Shown: piece after piece, positions 11,866 to 23,991 of the stretch
Numbering within the stretch: the first letter of the stretch is position 1
Layout: the number at the start of each line of letters is the position of its first letter
DNA from: Raphanus sativus
Lineage: Eukaryota > Streptophyta > Magnoliopsida > Brassicales > Brassicaceae
DNA: 64,000 nucleotides
NCBI RefSeq assembly: GCF_000801105.2
Contig: NC_079515.1
Span: 26,373,407-26,437,406 of the forward strand
Direction: 5' to 3'
Program-made: the position numbers and the translations under genes
The notes under the pieces: generated by a model
Databases searched by the model: none
What the model saw: only the letters and a program-made list of their open reading frames with translations
What the model was told of the DNA's origin: nothing

Positions 11866-14310
11866 AAACGGTGGAATCTCAGGGAAACCCTTTAAGGAGA
11901 GAGAGAGAGAGAGTTTAGTAGATATTAAAGATTAGACTTTTGGTCAGTAAGTGAGAGCATATCACGGCGAAGAAAGGTGCATCAATGGCGGTCCAAAGAG
12001 TCTGACTTTGAGAAATCTCTTTTATCTTTCTCTCTCTCTAACGGAAGTTGTCTTGAAAGAGAGAGACTTGTCTTTCTCTGTCTTGTCTGAGAGAAAAAGG
12101 AAGAAGCTTTATTACTCCATAGCCAATTGAAGTAGGACGAAAGCAACGTTAGCTGTGGTAAGTGCGTCGGTTAAATAAAAGAAAGAGAGATATCAACTTT
12201 TGGTTATTGTATATGTACGGTACGGTTTTTTTTTTCAAAAATAATTTCGATGGATCCCAATGGATATTAGTTGGGCCTTTTGGGCTTTATCTGATCACTT
12301 TTTTTTACCTTGATTATCTCTAATATTTTAGTACATGATTTTTATAACAATTAATTTTTTTAATTATTGCATAGTATTATTGTAGATAATAATTTATTGG
12401 ACGTACCATAGAGCGGTATATATTTAATCAAATTGGTAGATTTGATTTACTCTGCCGCAGGACCAGCCTGCTGTCTCTGACCTCTATCTTTTATTCAAAT
12501 AAAATATGTTGAAAAAATATAAACTCAATAATTCGTCCTACCCATATATACATATTATTATTTGTAGTTAATGCCATAAACTGGAGATGTACAAGACCAT
12601 GTACAATTATTATAATTATTAAAATTTTAATTTACACTTTTAATATTTCACATCATCTTCTATTTTTCCATATATTATAATAACATTTATTTTATTCTTA
12701 TAATAATATTTTTATCTAATAAGTTTCAGTATTCTACTCCACTATTTATTTCATATTTTTTTACATTTATATTTCGTGAACAATAAAATTGAAAATACTT
12801 TTAAAAATTATAAAAACAGAAATTTCAAGAAGCCGTAATTTATTTATTTTATCACAAAACCTACATTTTATCCACAAAAGATTATTTTCTTAAAACAATG
12901 ATAATTTTATAATTAAACAAATATTTTCTGTATCCAAATCAAACCACAACATAAGAAAATTTAATTTCGATATAATTTATTATTACAAAAAATACTATTT
13001 GAAATAAAATAATTGATCTCAAATAAATTAGGGGTGTAAGAAACGAGCAAATTAACACTATAGGTCCCATGTTTCATCAAAAAAAATTGTTTCAAATAAA
13101 TATCATTGTAAGTCCCACACCAAACAATTTCAATATATTGAATACATTTAACAAAAAATAATCCACTTTTTTTTGCAACATATCCATTATTCAACCTTTG
13201 AAAGTTGTATTTAACAAACTCATTATACGCGTAACACGTATGGTCTAAAATTCTCTTCTCATAGACACTGATTTCAGTGTAAATGGAAATCTTAAACTTT
13301 TTAAAAGTATTCATTTCATTTTTTTAAAATACTTTTCGAAATTTACATATATATCAAAATTATCAATATATTATTTAAATTTATTATTTCTAGTAACATT
13401 TCAGAAATATAATTTCAATTAATGTCATTTAAAATATATAATTTACAATTAAATGTATTTTTGAAATAACTTTTTCCTAAATGTAAATTTTTGAAATAAA
13501 AGAGTAATTTTTTTTAAGTTAACCAACTGGATTAGACTAGCAATGCTTGATGGATAATCCCAATGCGGTAAACCAGCAACGCAGTTTGATTTTCATTTGC
13601 CACTCAAACTAGCATTATATCACAAGAATACATGGAATGTTGTGAGATTCGTGAGACTAATCAGTGGACATTGGTAGTAGTATCTCCAAAGTTATCAAAA
13701 TAAAAGGGAAAGTGAAATAGTTTTTATTTTTATCAAACGGAGAGTGAAATAGTTTTGTTGACTTGTTAAATCGGGTGAATAATTTTTCAATAATAACTCT
13801 AGCTACCTTGCTTTTAGCATATAGCCCGAGTAAAAACTGTAATTATACCTCCAAAAAAAACTGTAATAACCTGAGTCTCTTGGATGATTGTCGCGAGATT
13901 AGACTAAGTTCTGAAGATTTTGGAAAAGTTGTGGAAGATAGAACGATCTTTTTTAAATGTTATTAAGATTCATTAAAAAGTATATGAGCTTAATAGTCTT
14001 TTTAATTAATTAATTAAAACGATATAGATTTGTAAGTTTGTATATCTTATTTAGATATATATATATATATACATTTAACTTTCTTGTAAAATATAATTCA
14101 TCTAAGATAATTCGGATATTTGATGATGGATCTCAAAATCCACTTAAAATAAGATATTCAATTTCTATGAAATATATAATAATAATATTATTAGGAATGA
14201 ATATAGACTCTTGACTAATTATGAAAAGTGTTTGTTTTATTGATAATGTATGAAGATACAATTATAGAGAATCATTAGTATTGATAAACAATGGTGCTCA
14301 CAGATATTAA
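11866..14310. other. bHLH 5' flank and AT-rich intergenic DNA
   Basis: The first ~300 bases form the GA/CT-rich leader and promoter of the bHLH gene. Beyond about 12.3 kb the DNA is AT-rich without a supported gene; the ORFs at 12961-13314 and 13763-13966 are low-complexity and show no motif. Confidence 0.45.
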
Positions 14311-14800
14311 GAGGGTGTCAGTGGAACTTACATTTATATAGATTTATATAGAGTTGTATCCCGCTTGGGGAGTACGTTCGTAAGAATGAAATTCAAAGGA
14401 ATTGACGGGAGTCCGCACAAACGGTGGAGCTGTTGATTCTAAAAGTTGAGAGATTTGTTAAATTTGAAAAGAGTTATAGAAAATTTTGTATATTATGAAA
14501 ATCTATGAAAATAAAGTAACGTAATGTTTTAAGAATCCAATGGAGACATGTAGTATTCTTAAAATATTGTTTATGAGTTAAAATATCAAGAATTCAACTG
14601 TCAATAACACTTACGTTAATATATCTGTAGAATCATTAAAATCTAATTTTTTTGAATAACAAATGATTTTCTATAAAATTAGAGAATCAATAAACCAATA
14701 ACACAAGATTTTAATGAGAATATGAGAATTTATAAACCAATAACACTAGATCTGAAAATTCTAAAAATCATTATAAATCCAATCCCCACTAACACTCCCT
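14311..14800. mobile_element. Small terminal-inverted-repeat element, class unresolved
   Basis: The left end reads AGGGTGTCAGTGG and the right end, complemented, AGGGAGTGTTAGTGG. The internal sequence is AT-rich with repeated AACCAATAACAC-like motifs. No transposase is present. I cannot fix the target-site duplication. A decayed 16S rRNA fragment lies inside. Confidence 0.5.
14354..14432 (+). pseudogene. Plastid-type 16S rRNA fragment (nuclear insertion of organelle DNA)
   Basis: About 75 bases read as the highly conserved small-subunit rRNA segment around E. coli positions 880-955, recognisable by CTTGGGGAGTACG, CAAAGGAATTGACGGG and GCACAAACGGTGGAGC. Against the plastid sequence as I remember it, the differences are mainly C-to-T and G-to-A changes, the signature of methylated-cytosine decay in nuclear plastid DNA. 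It is far too short to be functional. Confidence 0.8.
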
Positions 14801-15824
14801 AGGAGTATAAGTTAACCATCGGATAATTCAGATCCTTTTGTTAATGTCTTTGATCTCTCTTTTATAAGTTTCTCGGAGTAAGTCTTAACGGTAACCTGAT
14901 CTTCAGAGAATATCATGTCTTGTTATGGTCATCTTCGATGCTTTGGCATTCGTTATGTTATGGTTTGCATATGTCAACTTGGTATGAATCATTCCCCTAG
15001 CTTAGAAAGGTTTCAATAACCTGTGTAGACTGATCATTTTTTTCATACTCTGATAATGTTGGATCGGATTCTTAGATTTTGTTAACATTTGATTTCTAAA
15101 ATTTTGGCTACTAAATTTAAAAATCGTAATCATCATATCAGTTTGCCACTAGTTTAAATTATCTTTTATTAGTATATTTAAAATATATATATTTCTTTTT
15201 TTCAAAAAAATTATGTCTTACAGATGTTGTTTAAAATATATATATTTTTAATGTACTTTTATTAGATAACAAAGGTTAATTGTAAATTTTAAAAGAAATT
15301 TTATTTAGTAACTTTACTTGCTTTAAATTATATAAAATAGATAATTATGTAAATCAATTTACTTATACTCAAAATTAATACGTTTTTCATATGTGTGAGA
15401 ACTTTATAACATACATTCTAAAAACAGATAGAATATATAGTTGACATGTTTTATTTATGGAAATCAGGTGAGTAAACTCAGACAACCAACGCTAAATCCC
15501 AAAAGAAACATTTGAATTAATAAGTCAAACATTTTTTTGTATCACAATCTAGCAGTTGATACACTAGTAGTGTTAGTGTATCGTACTAGTTAGTTACACG
15601 TGTTTATTTTATAAGATGAGAAGTTAAATATTGCGATATTGGAGAATTTTTTAGCAATCTTAAATCGATTTCATCACCTTGTTGTATAAGGTTTGGTGTA
15701 GTAGTAAAGTCTCAATCAAAGAGGGAAAGTACATAAAATCGTTTTGGGCATTTCCAATTTGGCAACGTTACTTACTCTCCAACGTCCATTGCCCCTTTAG
15801 GTTGATGTGTGGAGTTTGTAGCAT
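14801..15824. other. AT-rich intergenic DNA
   Basis: No supported gene. The sequence is AT-rich with poly-T runs; nothing else recognisable. Confidence 0.4.
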
Positions 15825-15833
15825 ATCTTTAAC

Positions 15834-16532
15834 GAGTTATTCTTGGGTTCACCTCTAGAGTGAACATAGAGATTCACCCAACCAATAGAAATCACTCATT
15901 TCACAATTGATATCTTTTAAATAAGGAAACAAAATATTGTCAAGTTATTTTATGTTTTAAAATAAATAAAATAAAAACAAATATAAATAATAGTAGTTAC
16001 AAAAAGTAATTTAAAAAATATATTTTAACATTTTCAAAGAATAAAATAAACCCTAAATCATAAACCCTAAACCTTTGCATATACCCTAAACCCTTGGGTA
16101 TACCCTAAACCCTTGGGTATATGCTAAACCCTTGGATAATCTTAAACTCTAAATCCTAAACTCTAGTATATGCAAAAAAAATTATATATTTTAACGCCGT
16201 CATCGAAATATTAAACCCTAAATCCTAAACTCTAATATCCTAAACTTTTTTTAGGATTAAGAATTTAGTATTTTTAAGATTTAATGTTTAATGTTTTTAA
16301 TTTAAATTTTAGAGTGTAGGCTTAGTGTTTTGATGACGGATTTAAAATATTTTTATTTTTTTTTGCATATATTACTATTTTTATTTATTTTTAACATTTT
16401 TATTTTAAAAACATAATATAACTTGATAATATTTTGTTTCCTTATTTAAAAGATATCAATTGTGAAATGAGTGATTCCTATTGGTTGGGTGAACCTCTAG
16501 GTTCACTCTAGGGGTGAACCCAAGAATAAGTC
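15834..16532. mobile_element. Mutator-type foldback element with telomere-like core
   Basis: About 150 bases at each end are inverted copies of each other at roughly 90% identity. The left end starts GAGTTATTCTTGGGTTCACC; the right end complemented starts GACTTATTCTTGGGTTCACC. A perfect 9-bp direct repeat ATCTTTAAC flanks it (15825-15833 and 16533-16541), the target-site duplication length of Mutator-like elements. The core holds CCCTAAACCC telomere-like repeats at 16045-16220. There is no transposase, so it is a non-autonomous (MITE-like) copy. Confidence 0.88.
16045..16220. repeat. Interstitial telomere-like repeats
   Basis: Irregular copies of TAAACCCTAAA and TACCCTAAACCCTTGGG, including two adjacent 19-bp units (about 16081-16118) in which CCCTTGGG is itself palindromic. 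They lie in the core of the foldback element, so they are part of that family rather than a chromosomal telomere relic. Confidence 0.7.
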
Positions 16533-16541
16533 ATCTTTAAC

Positions 16542-19353
16542 CAACCAAACACGTACGTATTACATACACATATTTACACATTATTCTATATTTGTGAAAT
16601 ATGTGGAAGCATACGGCACTGTTTATGTTTTTAGTTGATTATATATTGAATCAACAGAATATGAAATATGCTACAATCTTCATCAATGGATTGATCAGAA
16701 AGTTTATGTTTTGCTAGCCTATAACAAGCAGCTTTTATTATACCAACATTCATTTTGAGCTTATTTCTCTTTTCTAGTATCATATCACTATACATTTATC
16801 AAAATTAATCTTATGATAATACAACAGAAAGCAAGCAAGATTTTTGTGTGCATATTACTCTTTAGCAGATCACAACATTTGAAGATCATGGTTTAACTAA
16901 GATGATGGATATAGATAAGACCACATATATTTTTCAACTGATTTATCATATGCTATTACTTTTGTAAGAGATATTACATAAACGACTTTACAGCTAACAA
17001 TTTTATATGTTTTAGGCTGATTCTCATTTAACTATTTTAAATTTTAAGCTGTCTTATGAGGATGAGAATATATTTTTAACCGTTTCGTTTGCACCATGTT
17101 AAAAATATATATAAGTTTTTCGTTAATCTGACAATTATTTAATAAATCATTTTTGTAGAATTTGAAACCCAATTTTTTAATAAAAACACTAATATATCAT
17201 AAGTCAACTATCGAATTAAACGAGTTTTTATAACCACAAAATATTTTGAGAAGTATTTGTGACAAATGAGAAAAACAAAATGCTTAGTAACTATATGATA
17301 ATTATTTTATAAGTAACAACTACTATATCATTAGTTTATACTTGGATGATGGATCAATACTCAATAGTTTTTTTTTTTTTTTTGTAAACATCAATACTCA
17401 ATAGTTAGGTAAGGGATAGTTAAACCTATAAAAGTTCATTGAGTATATATATACTTGAATATGGACGAAGAAGATACAATCTCTAACTTTTTAGTGGTAT
17501 ATGTTTACACACGTAAAATGAATGTTGTATACACACGTAAGGTTCGTAGTACCCACGATAAATACAAGTTTGGGCAACATACAAGTACTACGTATATGTA
17601 TAAAACTATAAATTTTGACACAATGTTCGATACTGATACAGTGATATGTATAGCATATACGTTACAGGTAACGAGTGATTCAAAATAAAACACTTATACC
17701 AATCATTGTCCAGTTGATAGTTTTGTTGGACTCAAACTGATGTTCACATGACTGTAGTCTCTACATTTAGTATTCATCTTTAAAAGATCGAAAACTCCAC
17801 TTTCAGATGCATTAATTTAAAATACAACTTTTTTATGCATTACTTTTATCATTTATTTTGCAAAGATAAACCTAATTGAGTGTCAACATAAAGACACGTA
17901 AAATTAAAAAGTATATATTTTACCCGATTTTCAGTTCACAAAGTCCATTCAGAGTTTTTTTGAGACATTACTGGCCTGGTCCCATCGTACACAATGGACT
18001 CAACATATCTAGTTGCAGTGGTAGCTTACGAATGTTTAACCAGCTCTTTCAACATACGCGGGCCCATAAGATAAGGACTAAACAATGTGGGCCCTTAAGA
18101 TAATGACCACAAAAATGACTTGTGATCAATTTGGGCCCACATGAAAACCATCGAAGATAGAGATAATCCCCTGTGAACCCCGAAGGCCAGAGGGCGTAGT
18201 GAGAGGTCCCACTGAACAAGTTGCACGGCGAGTGATGTGTTGGGTCTAAATGGGCCGTGAAAACGAGAGATATAGAGGGCCCAGCTCATTCATTGCTTGC
18301 CAGAGTCCTTTGTGTGTACCACAAATGGCAAGCTGTTAGCGGTACACTGACTGCAATGCTTGCCGGTTTATGAAAAGTTTTCTGACACGACAAGCTTTTT
18401 TGGGTTACAAGATATTAATAGAAACAAATGGCTACGAGTCGTTGTTCATACTTTCTCCACTTTTGTTTCAAAAATAATCAGCACAATTTTAAAAGAACAA
18501 TAAGGCATTCAGTGCTCTTCAAATTTATATTAATATTTTTGTTAAATTATTGACACCGAGATTTTACTACATTCTTTTCATTTCTTCAGAATTATGAAAA
18601 ATCATTTTACTCTCTATTTTGATGAGGAACTAATTGAACAAAAATATTTATTTAAATCTCAAAATGTTATTCATTATTTTATAATGTTTGGTTTAATATG
18701 GACCATTTCGAAACTTACGTATATTACTTTTCTACAGTATTTACTAAACTATTCGTATCCACATTATAAGTGAAAGAGACGACATCAACTATATAGAGCG
18801 ACAGCCCAATACCAATAGTAGGCCCAATATTCGGCCCAAACAAGCTAGTAATGAGATTGAGTAAAGCGATTTTGTTCGGTGCCTGCAACAGACGATGATG
18901 CTTCTCGCGTGTCTCTCGACTTGTGTTCTCTTGCCAGTTAAAGATTCGATGAGACCTCTGCAGTAGAAGAATCAAAAAAAAATTCAGCTTGTTTCAATCC
19001 AATTCCAACCTCGTACACTACACTAATCAAACATCGGTTTCTTACTCTTGTCGAAAAATAATCCGAGTTAGTTGCAATTAACACCCCTTTCTTCAGGTAT
19101 ACTTTGCTTAACGACCTTGTAATCCTCCGTTTCACTCCTCTCACGTGTTTCTTCTCTCTTTGCTTCACGCTTACGCAACTGTTATCATTCTCTCTGCGTT
19201 TATTCACATCCTCTGCCTTCCTCTGTTTTTTTTTCTAATTCTCGAAGTGGATTTTGCCAATTAAGTAATTAATTTTTTTTTTCGATTCTTGAAGTAAGTT
19301 TTGCTATAAAGTAATGATTTTTATTTTCTCTCTCACTGCCTTCCTCTGTATAG
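16542..19353. other. Intergenic DNA and OTU4 5' flank
   Basis: AT-rich to about 17.9 kb, then a more balanced stretch (17.9-18.4 kb) with several GGGCCC-like motifs. The last ~400 bases, CT-rich, are the probable leader and promoter of the OTU protease gene. No RNA gene or convincing ORF. Confidence 0.4.
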
Positions 19354-20727
19354 GTGATGATGAGTTGTTATTCTCCAATCACAACATGTTCTAGGAATGT
19401 TATCTACATCAAAAGGCAATTAGGGACTCACCTCTCTCAAGGATCATACAAGTTCCGAACTCACAGTCTTTCCTCAGGTGTATCGGTCTCTAACAGACAA
19501 CCTTGTAGCTGGTCGGTATTGATTAGTCGATCAACTGGTCCTAAAGGAAAGCTCGAAGCTTCTTTCTTGAGCCCTGACTCGAAAATGTCTGGAAGAAACC
19601 TTTATTGGTGTTCGAGATTTGCTTACACAGGTGTGATTGTCAGCTTGCTTGTTTGTTGTTCTTCGACTCCTCAATCAACGTGTGCAGATGCTTCGAAGGG
19701 TAAAGATGATGATCACAGCAAGAATGGGAAGAGAGTTTATAAAGATTACTCTGTCACTGGTAAAGTGTATAATATGATAGTAATCAAGTTTGGTCACTTT
19801 TTTTATCTTTTGTTTTGTTTTTTATGTGGGAAACGGTAATGATTTGTAGGTATACCTGGAGATGGTAGATGTTTGTTTCGGTCAGTGGCTCATGGGTTTT
19901 GCTTACGTTCTGGTAAACCTTCTCCGAGTGAGAAGGTACAGAGAGAACTCGCTGATGAGTTACGTGCAAGAGTGAGTAGATCTAGTTAAAGAGTTTTTAT
20001 TTCTCATATGGTTTTTGTTTGGTACATTCTCGTAACAAAGCCAATGTTTTTTTTTGTTACATTTTAAAAACACATTCATGAGCTATATCTTGTATGTGGT
20101 GATAGGTTGCTGATGAATTTATCAATAGAAGACAAGAAACAGAATGGTTAGTCTTTTCCTCATTGCATCATTCCCTTCAACCATTGATTCGTGGACCGTT
20201 CACTACTGGTGTTACTGAGATCATAACATCTTTTAACTATTAGAGTTATTGGCACTTACTAATGTTGATGTAACTCTCATCAGGTTTGTAGAAGGAGATT
20301 TTGACACATACGTGAGTCAAATTCGGAAGTCACATGTGTGGGGAGGTGAACCTGAACTCTTCATGGCTTCACACGTCCTCCAGTAAACTTTCTCTCCTCC
20401 TCTTCCTTTCATGTGCATGTTTTCAGCTTCTTATAAGCATTCTTGATTACAAAAAAAAAAAAAAACAAGCGGAGCATAGTGCTGAAATAATCTCCAAAAG
20501 ATTGTTGTCTTTTTGTTAGAAACATGAGCATGCGTTTTGATGATCACAGGATGCCAATCACAGTGTATATGAAGGACGAAAAGGCTGGAGGATTGATAAC
20601 CATAGCGGAATACGGTCAAGAATACAGTAAAGAAGATCCGATACGGGTCCTATACCATGGTTTTGGTCACTACGACGCTCTCTTGATACACGAGTGTAAA
20701 GCTCCAACTCACAAGTCCAAACTCTAG
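19354..20727 (+). CDS. OTU4: OTU-domain deubiquitinating cysteine protease (OTU4-like)
   Basis: Five coding exons: 19354-19759, 19850-19971, 20106-20146, 20284-20382, 20550-20727, giving 281 residues in frame. About residues 1-85 are Ser-rich and basic, like an organelle transit peptide; residues 86-105 are hydrophobic (YTGVIVSLLVCC). The OTU domain starts near residue 132 with IPGDGRCLFRS, where the Asp and nucleophile Cys of the catalytic triad are seen. It ends with the His motif VLYHGFGHYDAL. OTU enzymes cleave ubiquitin chains from proteins. Sequence and gene order fit Arabidopsis At3g57810 (OTU4). The first exon carries three consecutive Met codons; I took the first. The exon 4/5 junction splits a Gln codon (CA|G). 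Confidence 0.92.
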
Positions 20728-21632
20728 CAATGCCAAAAGGCATGGAAAGTTTTCTTGTTTTTGAATCTTGAATCGTATGAATTGGCGGAAGTACCCTCCG
20801 TTAGTTGTTGTTGTAGACAGCAAGTGGGATCTTCACATGCATCTTTGTGTTGGTAACTTTTGTCAGGTGGTGATGATTTTATCTTATCTTTTTCTGACCC
20901 AACCACCAATCTATATAGACATGTCTTGTAGAATTTTACCCTTTTATGTACTTTATACTTCAAAATTTGAATAAAATTTCAAATAATATGTTTGTTTCTA
21001 ATCATAGCTTGTGGTGCCACACATTATCAAATCGAGATAATACAAAAGTTCTCAATGTTTGTGGGCACTCCTGAAAATATGGTCAGTGTGCTAAGTGTTA
21101 TCGGTAACACTGTTGTGGCTGTAATGAAAGGATTAAAAGGCTGAATAAAAGACTAATGCTATGGATACCATATCCCCTTACTATTATTTGAGGAGACCAC
21201 TTATGAAAATAACCTTTTGCCCATGTGTTTATTACATGTGTGTCATTTTCTATGTGGCATCTCCACATTTCATCTTACACCAATTTTTCAAAAGCCCATC
21301 CTTGCCTAGAACATTTACATCTCATGCCATTGTAGTGCACATATGTTATAATCAATGCTTTTGATGTGCTATACGTGATGTACATATAGTTAATGTCGAA
21401 CAGATTTTCTCTTATATAAAACTTTTTTATGTTTATAAATTCTTGCTCGCAGGAAATGTTCTACGTATTATAACTTTTATATTATACCCAATGTTTTTTT
21501 ATGTATATATATATTATACCCAATGCTTTTTATGTATATATATAAATTTTATGTTAGTATCAGCATTATAACTTCTATCCAAGAACATATATATATTAAA
21601 CTTTTGTATGTTTATAAAATATTCGATCCAAG

Positions 21633-21672
<40 letters not shown>

Positions 21673-23038
21673 TGATCCTAGAATATATATATTTATATTT
21701 TTGATCCTATATTTTTGTTAATATTACTTTTGTCACAACCACAATTCACCTCACAACTTTTTTGAAAAAACCCTCTTCAATCTAGGCTAATTACATATCA
21801 TGCCATTACAATTAATATATAGTATATGTTTCATTTTATGCATATTCACTAAAGACAAACAATGAAATTTAATGAGTTGCTAAATCAGGAAAATATCAAT
21901 ATTGTCACTAATTATATTTTTCGGTTATTATTTAACCATTTTTTAAAAAAAATTGGATACTCGAGATCAATAAAACAAAATGAATTAGTTGTGGGTGTCT
22001 TTTCTGTTTCTTTCAAAAAATGTTTTAAGACAATGGAAACTTTGGATTGATTTCCGGAACGTGAAATTTATTGTTTATATTATATACAATATTTTGAGTA
22101 CTCTAATCATTGAGAGTTTGAGTTTACACTATTTTATAAAATGTTAAGTCAATGTATAATGTTTTCAGAACCATGATTACAAAGATAACTTCAAAACTAA
22201 AATAATATTCGTAAATTATTAACATTTATAATCGTCAGCCACTTTTCGGGATTTCAATTATGTTTGAGTCAATGAATTATATTTACGTGAATCAAAAATA
22301 AACTTAATGAAGTAAATCTTGGTGTCAAGTCAAATATTAGTCATAAAATTTGAGTCAATCAATCATATATGAGATTTCAATTATGTTTAGTCTATATTGT
22401 ATTCTTTCCTATTTTAGAGCTAGACTGATGTAGAAACGTAAATCACATGCTGAAAATGATCACAATAACAACAGCAACATTATGACAAGCTTTCACAGTA
22501 AAGTAATTTTATCAATCAATTATATTCGATATTTCAATTATGGTAGTCTATTATATTCTTATTCATGTTTTCTAAAATTTATGGAATTCGACAAATGTTA
22601 ACGTACTTTTTGTTTTACAGTTTCGGCAAATTAATTGGGGAAAAGGTAATTTATTATATTTTTTAAAACCGGTTGAGATAATATTATCTGTATATTTTTT
22701 TAATTTTTTTTATCATGATAAGGTCGATTCAAGAATTTGACTAACATTTGAGCCTAATGATGTTCTAGAAATTGATGCTTTCAGAAAGAGATAATATATT
22801 TCACTTAATTACTTCCCATTTATAATTCTTTGTAATTTGATAAGTTTATATTCTTTGTTATGTTCTTTATAGGATTGCAAACGGAGAGTTTTGAAGATAC
22901 TTTCCACATCAGTTGTTGTTATTGATTGATTTTCTGCGAAACTTTTTTTTAAGTTCTACTTTTCATAATTTATTATTATAATGTCTACGTTTTGTTTTTT
23001 TATGGCAGCAATAATTGGATTCTCTATTTTAATCCCTT
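20728..23038. other. OTU4 3' flank and AT-rich intergenic DNA
   Basis: The OTU4 3' UTR extends to about 20985 (AATAAA at 20970). Beyond it is AT-rich DNA with partial tandem copies of CCCAATG...TATGTATATATA (21487-21545). A segment at 21190-21330 recurs in diverged form at 23720-23850. No gene seen. Confidence 0.45.
21634..21669. repeat. (AT)n microsatellite
   Basis: An uninterrupted TA dinucleotide run of about 35 bases. Confidence 0.95.
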
Positions 23039-23429
23039 ACTAGATTTTGACCCGCGCTTTTGAAGCGCGGGATATTTTACGATGAAAAATTTCACTAATA
23101 ATTTAACAAATATTTTGGTAATTTTTAAAGAGTGTGTATTTAAAATATTTGCATTTAAATCAGTATTTTTAAATTCAACCCGATTGTGATTATACCGGTT
23201 AATCCGGAGATCTAGTTCAATTTATGTTTCTAAAATATTCATATTAAAAAATCACTAAAACCTGAAACTAACCGATTGAACTGATGGATGACCGATATAT
23301 AATCTAATTGGATTTAAATTGTAATAGTTTCATAATTTGTAATCTTATAATCGAAATTTTAAAGTTCACTATTTTGAAATTTATGAAATTATGACGTTTT
23401 ACAAAATTTAAATTAAGATTAATTATTGT

Positions 23430-23583
23430 ATTATTTTGGAAACATTGATAGTAGTATAAAAAATATATTGTTTGGAAACATTGATAGTAGTATAAATAAA
23501 TAAGTGTATTGTTTGGAAACGTTGATAGTAGTATAAAGAAATAAGTATATTGTTTGGGAACATGGATAGTAGTATAAAAAAGG
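23430..23583. repeat. Minisatellite, about four units of 38-46 bp
   Basis: The unit TTTGGAAACATTGATAGTAG followed by TATAAA and a variable AT spacer occurs four times in a row. Variants carry CGTTGATAG and CATGGATAG. It lies inside the Helitron-like element. Confidence 0.85.
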
Positions 23584-23991
23584 AACATTAGTGATTTAAT
23601 GTATGTTTAACTATAAAGTATAAAGGTGTATTTAATTTAAAAACTTACAAAATAAATGTTAGGTCCAACAGAATGTTTCTGTTTTAATAAGATAGATATA
23701 TTAAAATAGAAGCACTTTTAGAGACTAGCCTTATGTTCATGTGTTATTAACAAGAATGTCATTTCCTATGTGGCAACACCATATTCCTTCTCAACCTCTT
23801 TGTGTAAAAATTCTCTTCTTACTAGACTTATTAAATTTTTTGCCATTGTGAATTAATAGTAGCTTAACATAATGTTTTAGTCATATTAATTGATATTAAT
23901 TGGTTATGTGCATTGATATGGACGATAATATCAAATCCGGTAGGGTTTTTATAATGTTATACGAAACTAATATGATATTAAATGATATATA

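Noticed and set aside
16045..16220. Telomere-fusion or ancient chromosome end
   Set aside because: The telomere-like repeats lie in the core of a transposable element with its own target duplication, so they came with the element.
18300..18370. Possible microRNA hairpin (TTGCTTGCCAGAG...GGCAAGC)
   Set aside because: Arms pair only partly and match no microRNA family I know.
23304..23588. 94-residue minus-strand ORF of Phe/Tyr/Asn repeats
   Set aside because: It is the minisatellite read as protein.
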